DNA of 64,000 bases from UBA10365 sp041441915 (GCA_041441915.1 JASDRS010000009.1:27803-91802), one strand, 5' to 3'; positions 37,780 through 47,097 are shown, counted from the first letter of the stretch. Numbers and translations are program-made. The notes: generated by a model from the letters alone, not told the origin.

Positions 37780-38244
37780 GTGGCATTGGTTATATTTTAT
37801 CAACTGGGTCAATCCTCGGTGGAGGAGACGGCGCGGGCTTTATTGGGAAAATCAAGGGCTGCTGGCTGGAGGGTGATGTTGCGGGGTACAAGTCAGACTA
37901 GCCTTGATTATTTAGATGAAGAGCTTTGGAAAGGGTCGCCTGAATGTTTTTTGCCTCACGGCTTGGCGCAAAATGACCATGCCACTTTGCAACCAATTAT
38001 GCTTGGTACAGGCATTGCACCTGAAAACATGCAAGCCTTAATGCTGGTTGACGGCGCGGCGTTTGAAGCCAGCGAAGCGCGCCAGATGGCGCGCGTCATG
38101 ATCCTGTTTGATGGACAAAATAAGACCATTTTAAACATCGCCCGTGGGCAATGGAAAGAAGCTTTGGCACTTGGCGTTAAAGCGCAATATTGGTCTGAAA
38201 GCTTGGGTCGGTGGGAACTTAAACTGACAAGAGAATCTGTCTGA
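37780..38244 (+). CDS. holC: DNA polymerase III chi subunit
   Basis: 154 residues: FYQLGQSSVEETARALLGKSRAAGWRVMLRG, SLDYLDEELWKGSPECFLPHGLA, and ARVMILFDG, the HolC pattern in Alphaproteobacteria. Chi links the clamp loader to single-stranded DNA-binding protein on the lagging strand. A GTG start at 37780, immediately behind the pepA stop, is used; translation is probably coupled. Confidence 0.93.
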   Translation: MALVIFYQLGQSSVEETARALLGKSRAAGWRVMLRGTSQTSLDYLDEELWKGSPECFLPHGLAQNDHATLQPIMLGTGIAPENMQALMLVDGAAFEASEARQMARVMILFDGQNKTILNIARGQWKEALALGVKAQYWSESLGRWELKLTRESV

Positions 38245-38608
38245 GAATTAGATTTAACTCTTTGTGTTTTTGCCATTATTATTTACTTTTATTCCAATGA
38301 GCGACAGCTCGCGCATTATGAAAGGGAATGGGAGTAGGCTTCTTGGGACACCAAAACTTTTAGGTTTTTATTTTTACTAGGGCATGAATTGAATGAATTT
38401 AGCAATTACACGGGTGAAACTTTCTTTCCCAGATGTGGTTTGAAACATGTCTTGATAAGACAGGTATTTCAGATCAAAGGCCAAACGTTACCTGTCACCG
38501 CGCGATAAAGTAACTTTACTGGCGCCAGCACGGACCATGAAATAAATGTTACTATGACAGCGGTTTAAAGAAGTTTATTAAAGGCTCAATTTTAGTTTGA
38601 GCCATGCG
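38245..38608. other. 364-base gap after holC, with a possible broken small frame
   Basis: Mostly featureless. On the minus strand 38377-38538 reads MVRAGASKVTLSRGDR, then a single TAA, then RLAFDLKYLSYQDMFQTTSG and on to FTRVIAKFIQFMP. This looks like coding debris interrupted by one stop. I do not recognise a family, and nothing proves it was a gene. Confidence 0.35.
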
Positions 38609-39229
38609 CTACCCCAAAAGGCCAGAGCCTTTCATTCCATCAATAATAAACTGAATCGACAAGGCGGAAAGCAACATACCCAACAAACGTGTCACGACCA
38701 TACGGCCGGTGCGCCCTAAAAATTTTTCTATTTTACTCGAAATCAAAAACAGTCCTAAAACACAGGCTAATACCGCTATCATGACCAGATGCACCGCCAA
38801 AAGACCCACAAAATCTCTTTGAACTTCACCGGAAAGCAAGATCATTGATGCAAGCGCCCCGGGACCAGCAATTAAGGGCGTGGCCAAAGGAAAAACCGAC
38901 GGGTCTTTTTCAACATGGGTCAATTGGCCTTCCCGCCGTAGGGTGCGGCGTTCAAACAGCATATCAAGTGCGGTTAAAAGCAGCAGAATTCCTCCCGAAA
39001 TACGAAAAGCTGACATGGAAATCCCAATAAAGTGCAGTAAAGATTCACCTGCAAAGCCAAACAGGGTCAAAAGGCCTGCAGCTACCAATGTAGCCCGCAC
39101 AGCAATTTCGCGGCGTCGCTGTCGTGTCTCTCCATCTGTCAGCGCAATGAACATAGGTACCAAACCCACAGGATCAACCACAACAAAAAGTGTGGCAAAA
39201 CTGGTAATCAAAAAGATGCTGTCAATCAT
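38609..39229 (-). CDS. MarC-family membrane protein
   Basis: 206-residue integral membrane protein with about six helices. SFATLFVVVDPVGLVPMFIALT at the N-terminus, FRISGGILLLLTALDML and FPLATPLIAGPGALASMILLS in the middle are the MarC/NAAT pattern. Transport function is not established for the family in general. The start at 39229 shares ATGA with the upstream ABC-F gene stop and is preferred over the longer frame. Confidence 0.88.
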   Translation of the reverse strand: MIDSIFLITSFATLFVVVDPVGLVPMFIALTDGETRQRRREIAVRATLVAAGLLTLFGFAGESLLHFIGISMSAFRISGGILLLLTALDMLFERRTLRREGQLTHVEKDPSVFPLATPLIAGPGALASMILLSGEVQRDFVGLLAVHLVMIAVLACVLGLFLISSKIEKFLGRTGRMVVTRLLGMLLSALSIQFIIDGMKGSGLLG

Positions 39230-41100
39230 TTTTTTACAGTTTCCAGCCGTTCTGCGGCTTTCATCCAAAGCGCTTCAGCTCGGTCAAGCGCTTCCATAAC
39301 TTCGGAGTATTTCTTTTGCCATGTTTCAGATTCTGACCCACGGCCAGGTTCGTATAAAGAGGGATCAGCAAGCTTCTTTGATAAACGATCACGCATTACG
39401 TTTAATTTTTCAAGCCTTTCTTCACATTTACGAAGTTCTGCACGTAGGGCTAAAAGCTTTTCCCTACTTGCTGTTTGAGCTTTTTGGGTAGTCGCGGCTT
39501 TGATGACGGGTTTGGCCGCTGCATCGGGCTTACTTGCCAAATCACCTGCCAAAAGTTCACGCCTATAAGCGTCAAGATCCTTGTTATATGGGGTCACGGC
39601 GCTGCCTTTAACTAACCACAAGCGATCCGCAACTAGACCCAATAAATGCATGTCATGGCTAACTAAAATCACGGCACCCGAATATTCGGTCAAAGCCTCA
39701 ACCAAGGCCTCACGACTTTCCATATCAAGGTGGTTGGTGGGCTCATCCAAAATCAAAAGATGCGGTGCATCAATTGTTGCCAACAAAAGTGAAAGTCGCG
39801 CCTTTTGTCCGCCTGATAGCCGCCCAGCCACGGTCTCAGCCTGATCCGCCATCAGCCCAAAACCGGCAAGGCGCGCGCGTAGGCGCGGTTGACCTTCGTT
39901 AGGGCGCAGAGCTTGTAAATGCTGCAACGGGGTTTCATTCACCTGCAGTTCATCAACCTGATGCTGTGCAAAATAGCCAATACGAAGCTTGCTAGAGCGG
40001 GTCATTTTCCCATGGATTGCTGCAAGCTTTCCAGCCAAAAGTTTAGAAAGGGTTGACTTCCCCTCGCCATTACGACCCAAAAGCGCAATGCGGTCATCTT
40101 GGTCAATGCGCAACGACAAGTTTTTAAGTACAGGCGGGCCGCCATAGCCCACAGCTACGCCTTCCATATTGATGATGGGGGGGGAGAGCTCTTCAGGAAT
40201 AGGGAATGTAAAAACTTGCTTGCGCGCCTCTTCAGGTGGCGTGATAGGCGTCATTTTTTCAAGCATTTTTACGCGACTTTGCGCTTGCACAGCCTTTGAA
40301 GCCTTGGCTTTAAAACGGTCGACGAAAGACTGCAAATGCGCGCGTCGTGCATCTTGCTTCTTGGCCTCGGCCGTTAGTAGCGCCCGTCTTTCGGCGACTT
40401 GGCGGGCAAATTGATCGTAGGGACCTGACCAATAGGTCAGATTTTTGGCATCCAGATGCAAAATACCTTGTACGGCGCGGTTTAATAGTCCGCGATCGTG
40501 GCTGATAATAATCACCGAATGGGGGTATTTCTGCAAATATGCTTCCAGCCAGAGCGCCCCTTCAAGATCCAGATAGTTGGTAGGTTCGTCCAATAAAAGT
40601 AAGTCAGGCTGGGCAAAAAGAACGCCAGCCAAGGCCACTCGCATGCGCCAGCCACCCGAAAAGTCAGAGCATGGCCGCGCTTGGGCATCGATGTCAAATC
40701 CCAAGCCTTTTAAAATAGATGAGGCGCGTCCTTCAGCAGACCAAGCATCAATATCAGTCAGGCGGGTTTGAATTTCTGATATGCGCGCAGCATCTGTTGC
40801 AATGAACGATTCTGTCAAAAGGCTCGTACGTTCGGTGTCAGCTTCGAGCACCGTGTCTAAAAGTGAGGTGGAGGACGATGGAGCCTCTTGCGCAATACCG
40901 CCAATCTTGGCTCGAGTGGACAGTGATATTTCGCCACCCTCAAGCGCCAATTCGCCCCTGATCAGTCGAAAGAGTGTGGTTTTTCCCGAACCATTACGCC
41001 CAACAAGGCCTACTTTATGGCCAGTGGGTATGGTTGCTGAAGCCTCGACCAAAAGTGGGCGACCTTCGACGGAGTATGAAATATCTGATATACGTAACAT
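39226..41100 (-). CDS. ABC-F family ATPase (Uup/EttA/YheS type)
   Basis: 624 residues, two ATPase cassettes and no membrane segment. Walker A motifs GLVGRNGSGKTT (about 32-43) and ALLGRNGEGKST, signatures SGGWRMRVAL and SGGQKARLSLLL, and Walker B LLLLDEPTNYLDLE and LLILDEPTNHLD are all present. The ABC-F linker YWSGPYDQFARQVAERRA sits between them, and a C-terminal coiled coil (RAELRKCEERLEKLNVMRDRLS) matches the Uup/YheS side of the family. These proteins act on ribosomes. The start at 41100 (MLRISDIS) is preferred. Divergent from ndk. Confidence 0.92.
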   Translation of the reverse strand: MLRISDISYSVEGRPLLVEASATIPTGHKVGLVGRNGSGKTTLFRLIRGELALEGGEISLSTRAKIGGIAQEAPSSSTSLLDTVLEADTERTSLLTESFIATDAARISEIQTRLTDIDAWSAEGRASSILKGLGFDIDAQARPCSDFSGGWRMRVALAGVLFAQPDLLLLDEPTNYLDLEGALWLEAYLQKYPHSVIIISHDRGLLNRAVQGILHLDAKNLTYWSGPYDQFARQVAERRALLTAEAKKQDARRAHLQSFVDRFKAKASKAVQAQSRVKMLEKMTPITPPEEARKQVFTFPIPEELSPPIINMEGVAVGYGGPPVLKNLSLRIDQDDRIALLGRNGEGKSTLSKLLAGKLAAIHGKMTRSSKLRIGYFAQHQVDELQVNETPLQHLQALRPNEGQPRLRARLAGFGLMADQAETVAGRLSGGQKARLSLLLATIDAPHLLILDEPTNHLDMESREALVEALTEYSGAVILVSHDMHLLGLVADRLWLVKGSAVTPYNKDLDAYRRELLAGDLASKPDAAAKPVIKAATTQKAQTASREKLLALRAELRKCEERLEKLNVMRDRLSKKLADPSLYEPGRGSESETWQKKYSEVMEALDRAEALWMKAAERLETVKK

Positions 41101-41247
41101 AGCCCCGCCATGCCTGATCTGATGCGCCGCGTCAATTACCTGATGACATATCAGGGCCTTTTCAAGTAGCTTTGCATCTGCTAGCAGGATGGCGCAATGA
41201 ATTGGTGGGCTTGGGCCAGCCATTAACCGCTAGAAAAGAGAAGTCTC

Positions 41248-41670
41248 ATGGCCATTGAACGCACGCTTTCAATCATCAAACCAGATGCAACAAAACGTAA
41301 TCTAACAGGAAAAATCAACGCTAAATTTGAAGATTCTGCTTTACGCATTGTCGCACAAAAACGCATCCAACTGACTCTGGCGCAAGCCGGTGCCTTTTAT
41401 GCTGAACATTCCGAGCGTGGCTTTTACGGTGAACTTTGCGAATTCATGGCGTCTGAGCCAGTGATTGTGCAAGTTCTCGAAGGTTCTGGCGCTATTTTAA
41501 AAAATCGCGAAGTTATGGGCGCGACCAATCCTTCGAATGCAGATACAGGCACAATACGTAAAGACTTTGCTTTGTCCGTTGGTGAAAATTCGGTTCACGG
41601 CTCAGATTCCGAAGAGTCAGCTGAACGCGAAATTGCGTTCTTCTTTTCGAGCTTAGAATTGGTTGGCTAA
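41248..41670 (+). CDS. ndk: nucleoside diphosphate kinase
   Basis: 140-residue enzyme transferring the gamma-phosphate of NTPs to NDPs. ERTLSIIKPDATKRNL at the start, the ATNPSNADTGTIRKDFA loop and the phospho-His motif NSVHGSDSEESAEREIAFFF are canonical. GAGAAG upstream of the ATG can act as ribosome site. Preceded by a divergent promoter region shared with the ABC-F gene. Confidence 0.97.
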   Translation: MAIERTLSIIKPDATKRNLTGKINAKFEDSALRIVAQKRIQLTLAQAGAFYAEHSERGFYGELCEFMASEPVIVQVLEGSGAILKNREVMGATNPSNADTGTIRKDFALSVGENSVHGSDSEESAEREIAFFFSSLELVG

Positions 41671-41767
41671 GTTCATGGAGCCATTAAAACATTGGGGTGG
41701 TATCTGCAAAAATGGGGCCTTTTTTTATGGCGGAGGCATTGTCTATAAAACCAGTATTATAAAGTGC

Positions 41768-42222
41768 TGAAGTCAGGGCTGCCGCTGTGCCTGTCGCTGG
41801 CGCCATGCGCGCCTGATGCCGCAAGACAAGCTTGTGGCCATTGTGGGGATTTAAGCCAACGGGGCTAAAGTCGCTTTTGTAAGGGGTAATCAATAACTCG
41901 CCCGGGCCTTGACGGCGGCAGTTGTGGGGCTGTGGTACCAAGCACAGTACAGGTATAGCGATTGAAGCTGCTGAAAATGGTGCTTGCGTCGCTAGATTTT
42001 AGGGCTTTGGCCGATGGGGTGCATTTTTCGTGGGCGACCATGCGTAATATCAAGCTAAATTTGGCTTGGCCATTTGGCTGCAATGTGGTTCTTATCCCTA
42101 TTACCGCAGGGGTCTTGGTGCTTTTTATCGGACAGCAGCTTACGCCTATTATGGCAGCGGAGACTATGGCAATATCGTCGATCTTTGTGCTATTTAACGC
42201 TGTGCGTTTACGTAACATATAG
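41768..42222 (+). pseudogene. C-terminal remnant of a copper-type P-ATPase (P1B)
   Basis: Frame pieces match the end of a P-type ATPase. RALMPQDKLVAIVG, then GAKVAFVRGNQ where a live enzyme has VAFVGDGIND, a stop, ARALTAAVVGL, then in a shifted frame GTKHSTGIAIEAAE. Last comes a clean final segment, TMRNIKLNLAWPFGCNVVLIPITAGVL through MAISSIFVLFNAVRLRNI (transmembrane helices 7-8). The phosphorylation-site half (DKTGT) and all upstream helices are absent. Stops and frameshifts exclude function. It fills most of the 560-base gap between ndk and glk. Confidence 0.85.
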
Positions 42223-42230
42223 CCCAATAT

Positions 42231-43187
42231 CTAGAGCACCACTTCAGCCGCAAGATAGACCGCCGAACCTGTAAGGGCAGCAAAGTCATCAGTGACTAGG
42301 CTTACAGAAAACTGAGCCATAAAGGGGGCAAAACGGCCTTTTTCACTAAAGGCTGCTTCAAATCCTAAAGGTTCGAAATAGGGGGCAAAGGCACGGGCTA
42401 CACCGCCGCAAAGATAAATACCGCCAAATGGTAAATGCGTAAGAGCTAAATTTCCCACAGCCGCCCCTAAAAATCGCATAAACAAACGCGCAGCCATTTC
42501 ACAAGTCGGATCTTGCCCTATCAGCCTCATGATTTCTGATCCAGCTTTTGGGTTGGCTTGTTGACTTGTATAAATATAAAGATGCTCAAGCCCACGGCCT
42601 GATAGGACTTCTTCTACGCCTACAAAGCTATGATTTTTCTGCAAAAACTTTACAAAGTCATAATCTTCTGTACTAGAAAGTGGCAAATTCACATGACCAC
42701 ATTCTGATGCTACCACCAATCGCCCTGCTTTTACGTGATGCACGGGCGCGGCATTAAAGCCTGTGCCTATGCCGACGACAAGTTTCGTGCTTTTGTCACC
42801 TGAAGTGCTAATTTTAGGAGATAAAATAGGCAAAAGCAAGGCGCTGTCTATGCGTCCTAAAGCATGGCCTTGGGCTTGCAAATCGTTTAAAAGCGCAACG
42901 TGACGCGCACCAGTGGCACGAGCCACATTTGCTGCTTCAATTCGCCAATCTAAATTAGTCATAAGAGCCACATCCTGCGCCACAGGCCCTGCGGCTGCTA
43001 TACAAACAGCATGAACGATTGTATTTTTTTGCGCTAAATATACTTGAAGAATCAACTCTAAACAATTAAAATCATTATTTTTATATAGAGATATTGTTTC
43101 GTGAAGTAGCGTTGCACCTCGAGCCAGCGCTACGCGTGTATTGGTACCTCCTATATCGGCAACCAAGGAAAAGGGGCCTGTTGTCAT
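42231..43187 (-). CDS. glk: glucokinase
   Basis: 318 residues of the bacterial Glk family (not ROK, since no Cys-rich zinc motif is seen). VADIGGTNTRVALARG at residues 8-23 is the phosphate loop, LLNDLQAQGHAL contains the catalytic Asp, VVGIGTGFNAA and VASECGHVNLPLS follow, and YLCGGVARAFAPYF closes the adenine pocket. It phosphorylates glucose with ATP. Upstream at 43255-43285 is an 11-bp-arm palindrome that may be an operator. Confidence 0.92.
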   Translation of the reverse strand: MTTGPFSLVADIGGTNTRVALARGATLLHETISLYKNNDFNCLELILQVYLAQKNTIVHAVCIAAAGPVAQDVALMTNLDWRIEAANVARATGARHVALLNDLQAQGHALGRIDSALLLPILSPKISTSGDKSTKLVVGIGTGFNAAPVHHVKAGRLVVASECGHVNLPLSSTEDYDFVKFLQKNHSFVGVEEVLSGRGLEHLYIYTSQQANPKAGSEIMRLIGQDPTCEMAARLFMRFLGAAVGNLALTHLPFGGIYLCGGVARAFAPYFEPLGFEAAFSEKGRFAPFMAQFSVSLVTDDFAALTGSAVYLAAEVVL

Positions 43188-43254
43188 CTAATTTTTCAGG
43201 CTCTTGGCCTGCCTTTACGAATCTTGGGCGTACACTATATAATCTGATAAGGAT

Positions 43255-43285
43255 TTTTTTGCCTTTGGGCAAGTAAGGCAAAAAA
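43255..43285. promoter_or_regulatory. 11-bp-arm inverted repeat upstream of glk
   Basis: TTTTTTGCCTT (43255-43265), a 9-base spacer and AAGGCAAAAAA (43275-43285), perfectly complementary. The T-rich arm comes first, the reverse of an intrinsic terminator, on either strand. At about 68 bases before the glk start it could be a repressor or activator dyad, which is inference from position. Confidence 0.45.
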
Positions 43286-43371
43286 GCTTTACAATCTTAG
43301 TTTTGAATGAGGCATTTTCATTGCGGCTGACTTGACGTGACATTTCCAGAATAATAGGAAAGGGGTCGCCT

Positions 43372-44147
43372 ATGGTCACTATCAGCCGTGCGATGATTAA
43401 TACTTATCAAACCGACGGTATGCTTTTAATCAATGGTCTTTGGTCAATCAGATAAAAAAATTAGATCCAGGTATTGCTCGTAATATGGCCGAGCCTGGGC
43501 CACATCCCGCAGAAAATCTGAATGCAGGGGAAGCTGGTCGCTTTTTTAATGATTTTAGCAACTGGTAACGCTTTTACTATTTTTAAGATGCTATTGCCAA
43601 CTCGCAAGTTGTGGAAGCAACCGCTAAATTGATGAGGTCGCAAAAGGTGCAGCTTTTTCATGATTATGTGTTGCTCAAAGATCCAGGCACTACCAAAGCC
43701 AATCCCTGGCATCAGAATGGGTCCTATGTCAGCAAACCATAAGTTTTTGGTTGTTACTTGATCCCGTTAGAGAAGACACTTTACGCTGCGTTGTGGGATC
43801 GCATTTTTAAAAAAAGAGATTGTGTCCATGCTATGGCCACAAAATAACGCCTTCTTAACCCTGATTCTGAAAAATATTTTTCCGTGCCTGATTCTGTTGC
43901 CAAGAGTATAACTATTCGCAAATTTGACATGGAACCAGATGACGCCGTGGTCTTTAACTTTAGCACGCTGCATGGGGCGCGGGGGAACCAGTCACAGAAC
44001 CGACGTCACGCTTTTTCGCTCTAGTTTTTGGGCCATGACGCTTGCTATGTAGAAAGTCTGGGTCATACTTCTCCACCTTTTCTGGGCCATAATATGGTGC
44101 CCGGGCAAGTTCTTCGGGAAGATTGGTTTCTGATCTTGCGCCAATAA
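43372..44147 (+). pseudogene. phytanoyl-CoA dioxygenase family gene, broken
   Basis: Begins at ATG 43372 (TISRAMINTYQTDGMLLINGLWS) after a purine-rich ribosome-site-like stretch, then hits stops within 25 codons. Later pieces in other frames read VQLFHDYVLLKDPGTTKANPWHQNGSY, where the iron-binding HxD of the family (WHQDG) has become HQN. Next come DMEPDDAVVFNFSTLHGARGN, the TSPPFLGHNMVPGQVLREDWF C-terminus and a final TAA at 44145-44147. Multiple stops and frameshifts rule out function. It occupies most of the 1055-base gap between glk and guaB; the flanks carry only the palindrome and AT-rich DNA. Confidence 0.87.
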
Positions 44148-44242
44148 CAACCTTAGAGCCTATTTGGGCTTGCGTCAGTCCTAAAGTCATGAGAAAGGGG
44201 ATTGTCAAACGAATACCTTCATTTATCCATAGGAGATGAAAC

Positions 44243-45691
44243 ATGGAGATTCGCGAGGCGTTAGCATTTGATGATGTTTTGCTCGTACCTGCTGCCAGTT
44301 CTGTACTGCCGTTGGGCGCTGACACATCGACATTCGTGACTAAGTCCATTAGATTGACTATACCACTTTTGTCTTCGGCTATGGACACTGTGACCGAAGC
44401 TCGCATGGCCATTGCCATGGCACAAGCTGGTGGCATAGGTGTTATTCACCGCAATCTGAACCCCGAAGGGCAGTCCCGAGAAGTGCGCCGTGTCAAGCGC
44501 TTTGAAAGCGGCATTGTCTATAGCCCTATCACCTTACGGCCCGATCAAACCTTGGCTGATGCTAAAATTTTACAAGAGCGTTACAATGTTACGGGATTCC
44601 CCGTGGTTGATAATTTAGGTCGTGTTTTGGGAATTGTGACAAATCGCGATATGCGTTTTGCATTAGATTGCCGCACACCAGTATCTGTGATGATGACATC
44701 AAAAAATTTGGCTGTTTTACAAGAACCTGCCGACCGAGATGTGGCTATTTCATTGATGAAAGAGCGCCGCATTGAGAAGCTTTTGGTCACGGACGGCAAC
44801 GGCAAGCTTACCGGTCTTTTAACGCTGAAAGACACCGAGCAATCGGTACTTAACCCAAATGCCTGCAAAGACGAACTGGGTCGCTTGCGGGTGGCTGCAG
44901 CGTCAACGGTTGGGGACGAGGGTTTTGAACGCTCAATGGCACTGATAGAGGCCGGCGCTGATATGGTAGTGATCGACACTGCGCACGGTCACTCTGAAAG
45001 TGTAGCACTGGCTGTGGCGCGCATAAAGTCCTTTTCCAGCGTGGTGCAGGTGGTTGCGGGCAATGTGGCTACTTATGAAGCTACGCGTGCGTTGATCGAT
45101 GCAGGTGCAGATGCGGTTAAAGTGGGCATTGGCCCTGGGTCCATTTGCACCACGCGTATTGTGGCTGGCGTTGGCGTGCCCCAACTGACGGCGATCATGG
45201 ATTCCGCAAAGGCGGCGGGTGATATTCCTATCATTGCCGATGGTGGCATTAAATTTTCAGGCGATTTTGCCAAGGCTATTGCGGCTGGCGCTTCTTGTGC
45301 GATGGTGGGTTCTGCCATTGCAGGCACAGATGAAAGCCCTGGCGACATGATTTTTTACCAAGGCCGAAGTTATAAATCTTATCGCGGCATGGGTTCGCTT
45401 GGGGCTATGGCTCGGGGTTCGGCGGATCGTTATTTTCAAAAAGACGCGGCATCTGACAAATTGGTACCCGAAGGGATCGAAGGGCAAGTGCCCTATAAAG
45501 GATCGGCTGCAGCCGTGGTCCATCAATTGGTGGGCGGTTTGCGGGCGGCTATGGGTTACACGGGTCATGGAACAGTGAGTTCAATGCGCCAAGGTTGCAG
45601 TTTTGTGCGCATCACCGGCGCAGGCCTAAAAGAAAGTCATGTACATGATGTTCAAATCACCCGGGAAAGCCCAAATTATCGGGTGATGTGA
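44243..45691 (+). CDS. guaB: inosine-5'-monophosphate dehydrogenase
   Basis: 482-residue NAD-dependent enzyme committing IMP to GMP. ALAFDDVLLVPAASSVLP opens the TIM barrel. A pair of CBS domains is inserted at about residues 90-200 (ITLRPDQTLADAKILQ, VLGIVTNRDMRF). The catalytic Cys lies in KVGIGPGSICTTRIVAGVG, and the mobile flap YRGMGSLGAMARGSADRYFQ is present. Full length. rsmB follows 19 bases later on the same strand. Confidence 0.97.
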   Translation: MEIREALAFDDVLLVPAASSVLPLGADTSTFVTKSIRLTIPLLSSAMDTVTEARMAIAMAQAGGIGVIHRNLNPEGQSREVRRVKRFESGIVYSPITLRPDQTLADAKILQERYNVTGFPVVDNLGRVLGIVTNRDMRFALDCRTPVSVMMTSKNLAVLQEPADRDVAISLMKERRIEKLLVTDGNGKLTGLLTLKDTEQSVLNPNACKDELGRLRVAAASTVGDEGFERSMALIEAGADMVVIDTAHGHSESVALAVARIKSFSSVVQVVAGNVATYEATRALIDAGADAVKVGIGPGSICTTRIVAGVGVPQLTAIMDSAKAAGDIPIIADGGIKFSGDFAKAIAAGASCAMVGSAIAGTDESPGDMIFYQGRSYKSYRGMGSLGAMARGSADRYFQKDAASDKLVPEGIEGQVPYKGSAAAVVHQLVGGLRAAMGYTGHGTVSSMRQGCSFVRITGAGLKESHVHDVQITRESPNYRVM

Positions 45692-45710
45692 GCGAGCCAA
45701 CGGAAATATT

Positions 45711-46883
45711 ATGACCCCAGCTGCCCGATGCGCCTCTTCTATTGAAATATTGGACAATATACTGTTAGGCCAAGCAGCCGAGCAGGTTTTGACCAATTGG
45801 GCTCGGGGCCATCGCTTTGCTGGATCGGGCGACCGCGCTGCTATTCGCAATTTGGTTTATGATGCTCTGCGATGCAAAAGGTCCTATGCAGCTCAGGGCG
45901 GCGCCTTAACAGGGCGAGGTATTATAATCGGGGGCTTAATCCAAGCAGGCCAAGATTTAGGGCAGATTTTCACAGGCGAAGGCTATGCGCCCACGGCCCT
46001 AACGGCAAGCGATGGCGTAGGGAAAATGCTTGCTGACCTACCACAAAGTGTCAGACTTGATTGTCCAGAAGAGCTTGCCGAACTACTGAAAATATCGCTG
46101 CAAACAAATTTTGAACCCGTGATGCACGCGTTGAAAAGTCGCGCACCTTTGTTTTTACGTGTCAATCAGTCACGCTTAAGTGTGTTAGAAGCCATAGCTG
46201 CTTTGGAAGATGATGGCATTGAAACGAAGCTTTGTGAATCGGTTGAGTTTGCGTTGGAAGTCACAAAAAATCCTCGGATGGTTCAAAATTCATGGGCATA
46301 CCTTTCGGGGGCAGTCGAAATTCAGGACCTATCATCGCAAGCTGTGATTGCGGTCCTGCCAGACACTAAAAATATGCGCATATTAGATTATTGCGCTGGC
46401 GGTGGCGGTAAGACATTGGCGCTCGCTGCACGCGGTAATGCCAAACTTTTTGTCCATGACGCCCATGCGCGCCGCATGGTGAATTTGCCAGCCCGCGCCA
46501 AGCGCGCCGGAGCTGAGATCATCACTTTAGAAACGGCAGATCTTATGCCTAATGGTCCTTATGATTTGGTGCTGACAGATGTGCCTTGCTCTGGTTCTGG
46601 ATCTTGGCGGCGCGATCCTGAAAGTAAGTGGGCTATAACCCCTGAAGGTTTGGCACTTAAAACATTACTGCAGGCTAAAATTTTGGATGACACCAGTAGC
46701 TTAGTGGTACAGGGTGGATTGTTAGTCTATATAACTTGTTCCATCCTCGCGTGTGAAAACCAACAGCAAATATTAGAGTTTTTAGTTAGGAACCAGAAAT
46801 TCAAGTCAGTATCGGAGCACAGTTTTTTGCCACTTTCAGGAGGGGACGGTTTTTTCGTGTCAGTTTTAAAAAAATTCCTCTGA
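45711..46883 (+). CDS. rsmB: RsmB-type rRNA cytosine methyltransferase
   Basis: 390-residue RsmB/NOP-family m5C methyltransferase. An N-terminal NusB-like helical part with GDRAAIRNLVYDALRCKRSYA precedes the SAM fold: LDYCAGGGGKTLALAARG, LTDVPCSGSGSWRRDPESKW (one of the two catalytic cysteines) and the second Cys in VYITCSILACENQQ. In Alphaproteobacteria this RsmB-like gene commonly sits beside guaB, as here. Exact rRNA target position is by family only. Confidence 0.9.
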   Translation: MTPAARCASSIEILDNILLGQAAEQVLTNWARGHRFAGSGDRAAIRNLVYDALRCKRSYAAQGGALTGRGIIIGGLIQAGQDLGQIFTGEGYAPTALTASDGVGKMLADLPQSVRLDCPEELAELLKISLQTNFEPVMHALKSRAPLFLRVNQSRLSVLEAIAALEDDGIETKLCESVEFALEVTKNPRMVQNSWAYLSGAVEIQDLSSQAVIAVLPDTKNMRILDYCAGGGGKTLALAARGNAKLFVHDAHARRMVNLPARAKRAGAEIITLETADLMPNGPYDLVLTDVPCSGSGSWRRDPESKWAITPEGLALKTLLQAKILDDTSSLVVQGGLLVYITCSILACENQQQILEFLVRNQKFKSVSEHSFLPLSGGDGFFVSVLKKFL

Positions 46884-46897
46884 AAAGTAATTGTAGA

Positions 46898-46932
46898 CAC
46901 TTTTGTTTTTTTAAAGTGATTAAATTTTTTTG
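46898..46932 (+). terminator. candidate terminator after rsmB
   Basis: CACTTT (46898-46903), T-rich loop, AAAGTG (46913-46918), then ATTAAATTTTTTTG. The 6-bp stem is A+T-rich but the T run is good. It lies shortly after the rsmB stop. Confidence 0.5.
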
Positions 46933-47073
46933 AGTGTTTTGGTGTATAAATAATGGCATCATCATTAGCCTTTATAAAAATGTAGTTTGTGCCTGTGCTC
47001 GAATGGGATAATGCGCCTTAAATAGATAAAGGTTTATTGTTATAAAAAGCCAAAGGTAAAAAATACTTGCTTT

Positions 47074-47088
47074 GTTCCCCTTTTGATC
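47074..47088. promoter_or_regulatory. recA: degenerate second SOS-box-like site
   Basis: GTTC-N7-GATC differs by one base from the alphaproteobacterial LexA consensus GTTC-N7-GTTC. It lies 9 bases upstream of the perfect site. It may be a weak second LexA contact or chance. Confidence 0.35.
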
Positions 47089-47097
47089 CCATAAACA

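Noticed and set aside
41865..42227. 120-codon minus-strand frame in the ndk-glk gap
   Set aside because: It is antisense to P-ATPase sequence that matches in order on the plus strand, so the plus-strand pseudogene is the better explanation.
43960..44436. 158-codon minus-strand frame overlapping the guaB start
   Set aside because: It is antisense to the well-supported guaB N-terminus and the dioxygenase remnant, and its composition is that of a shadow frame.
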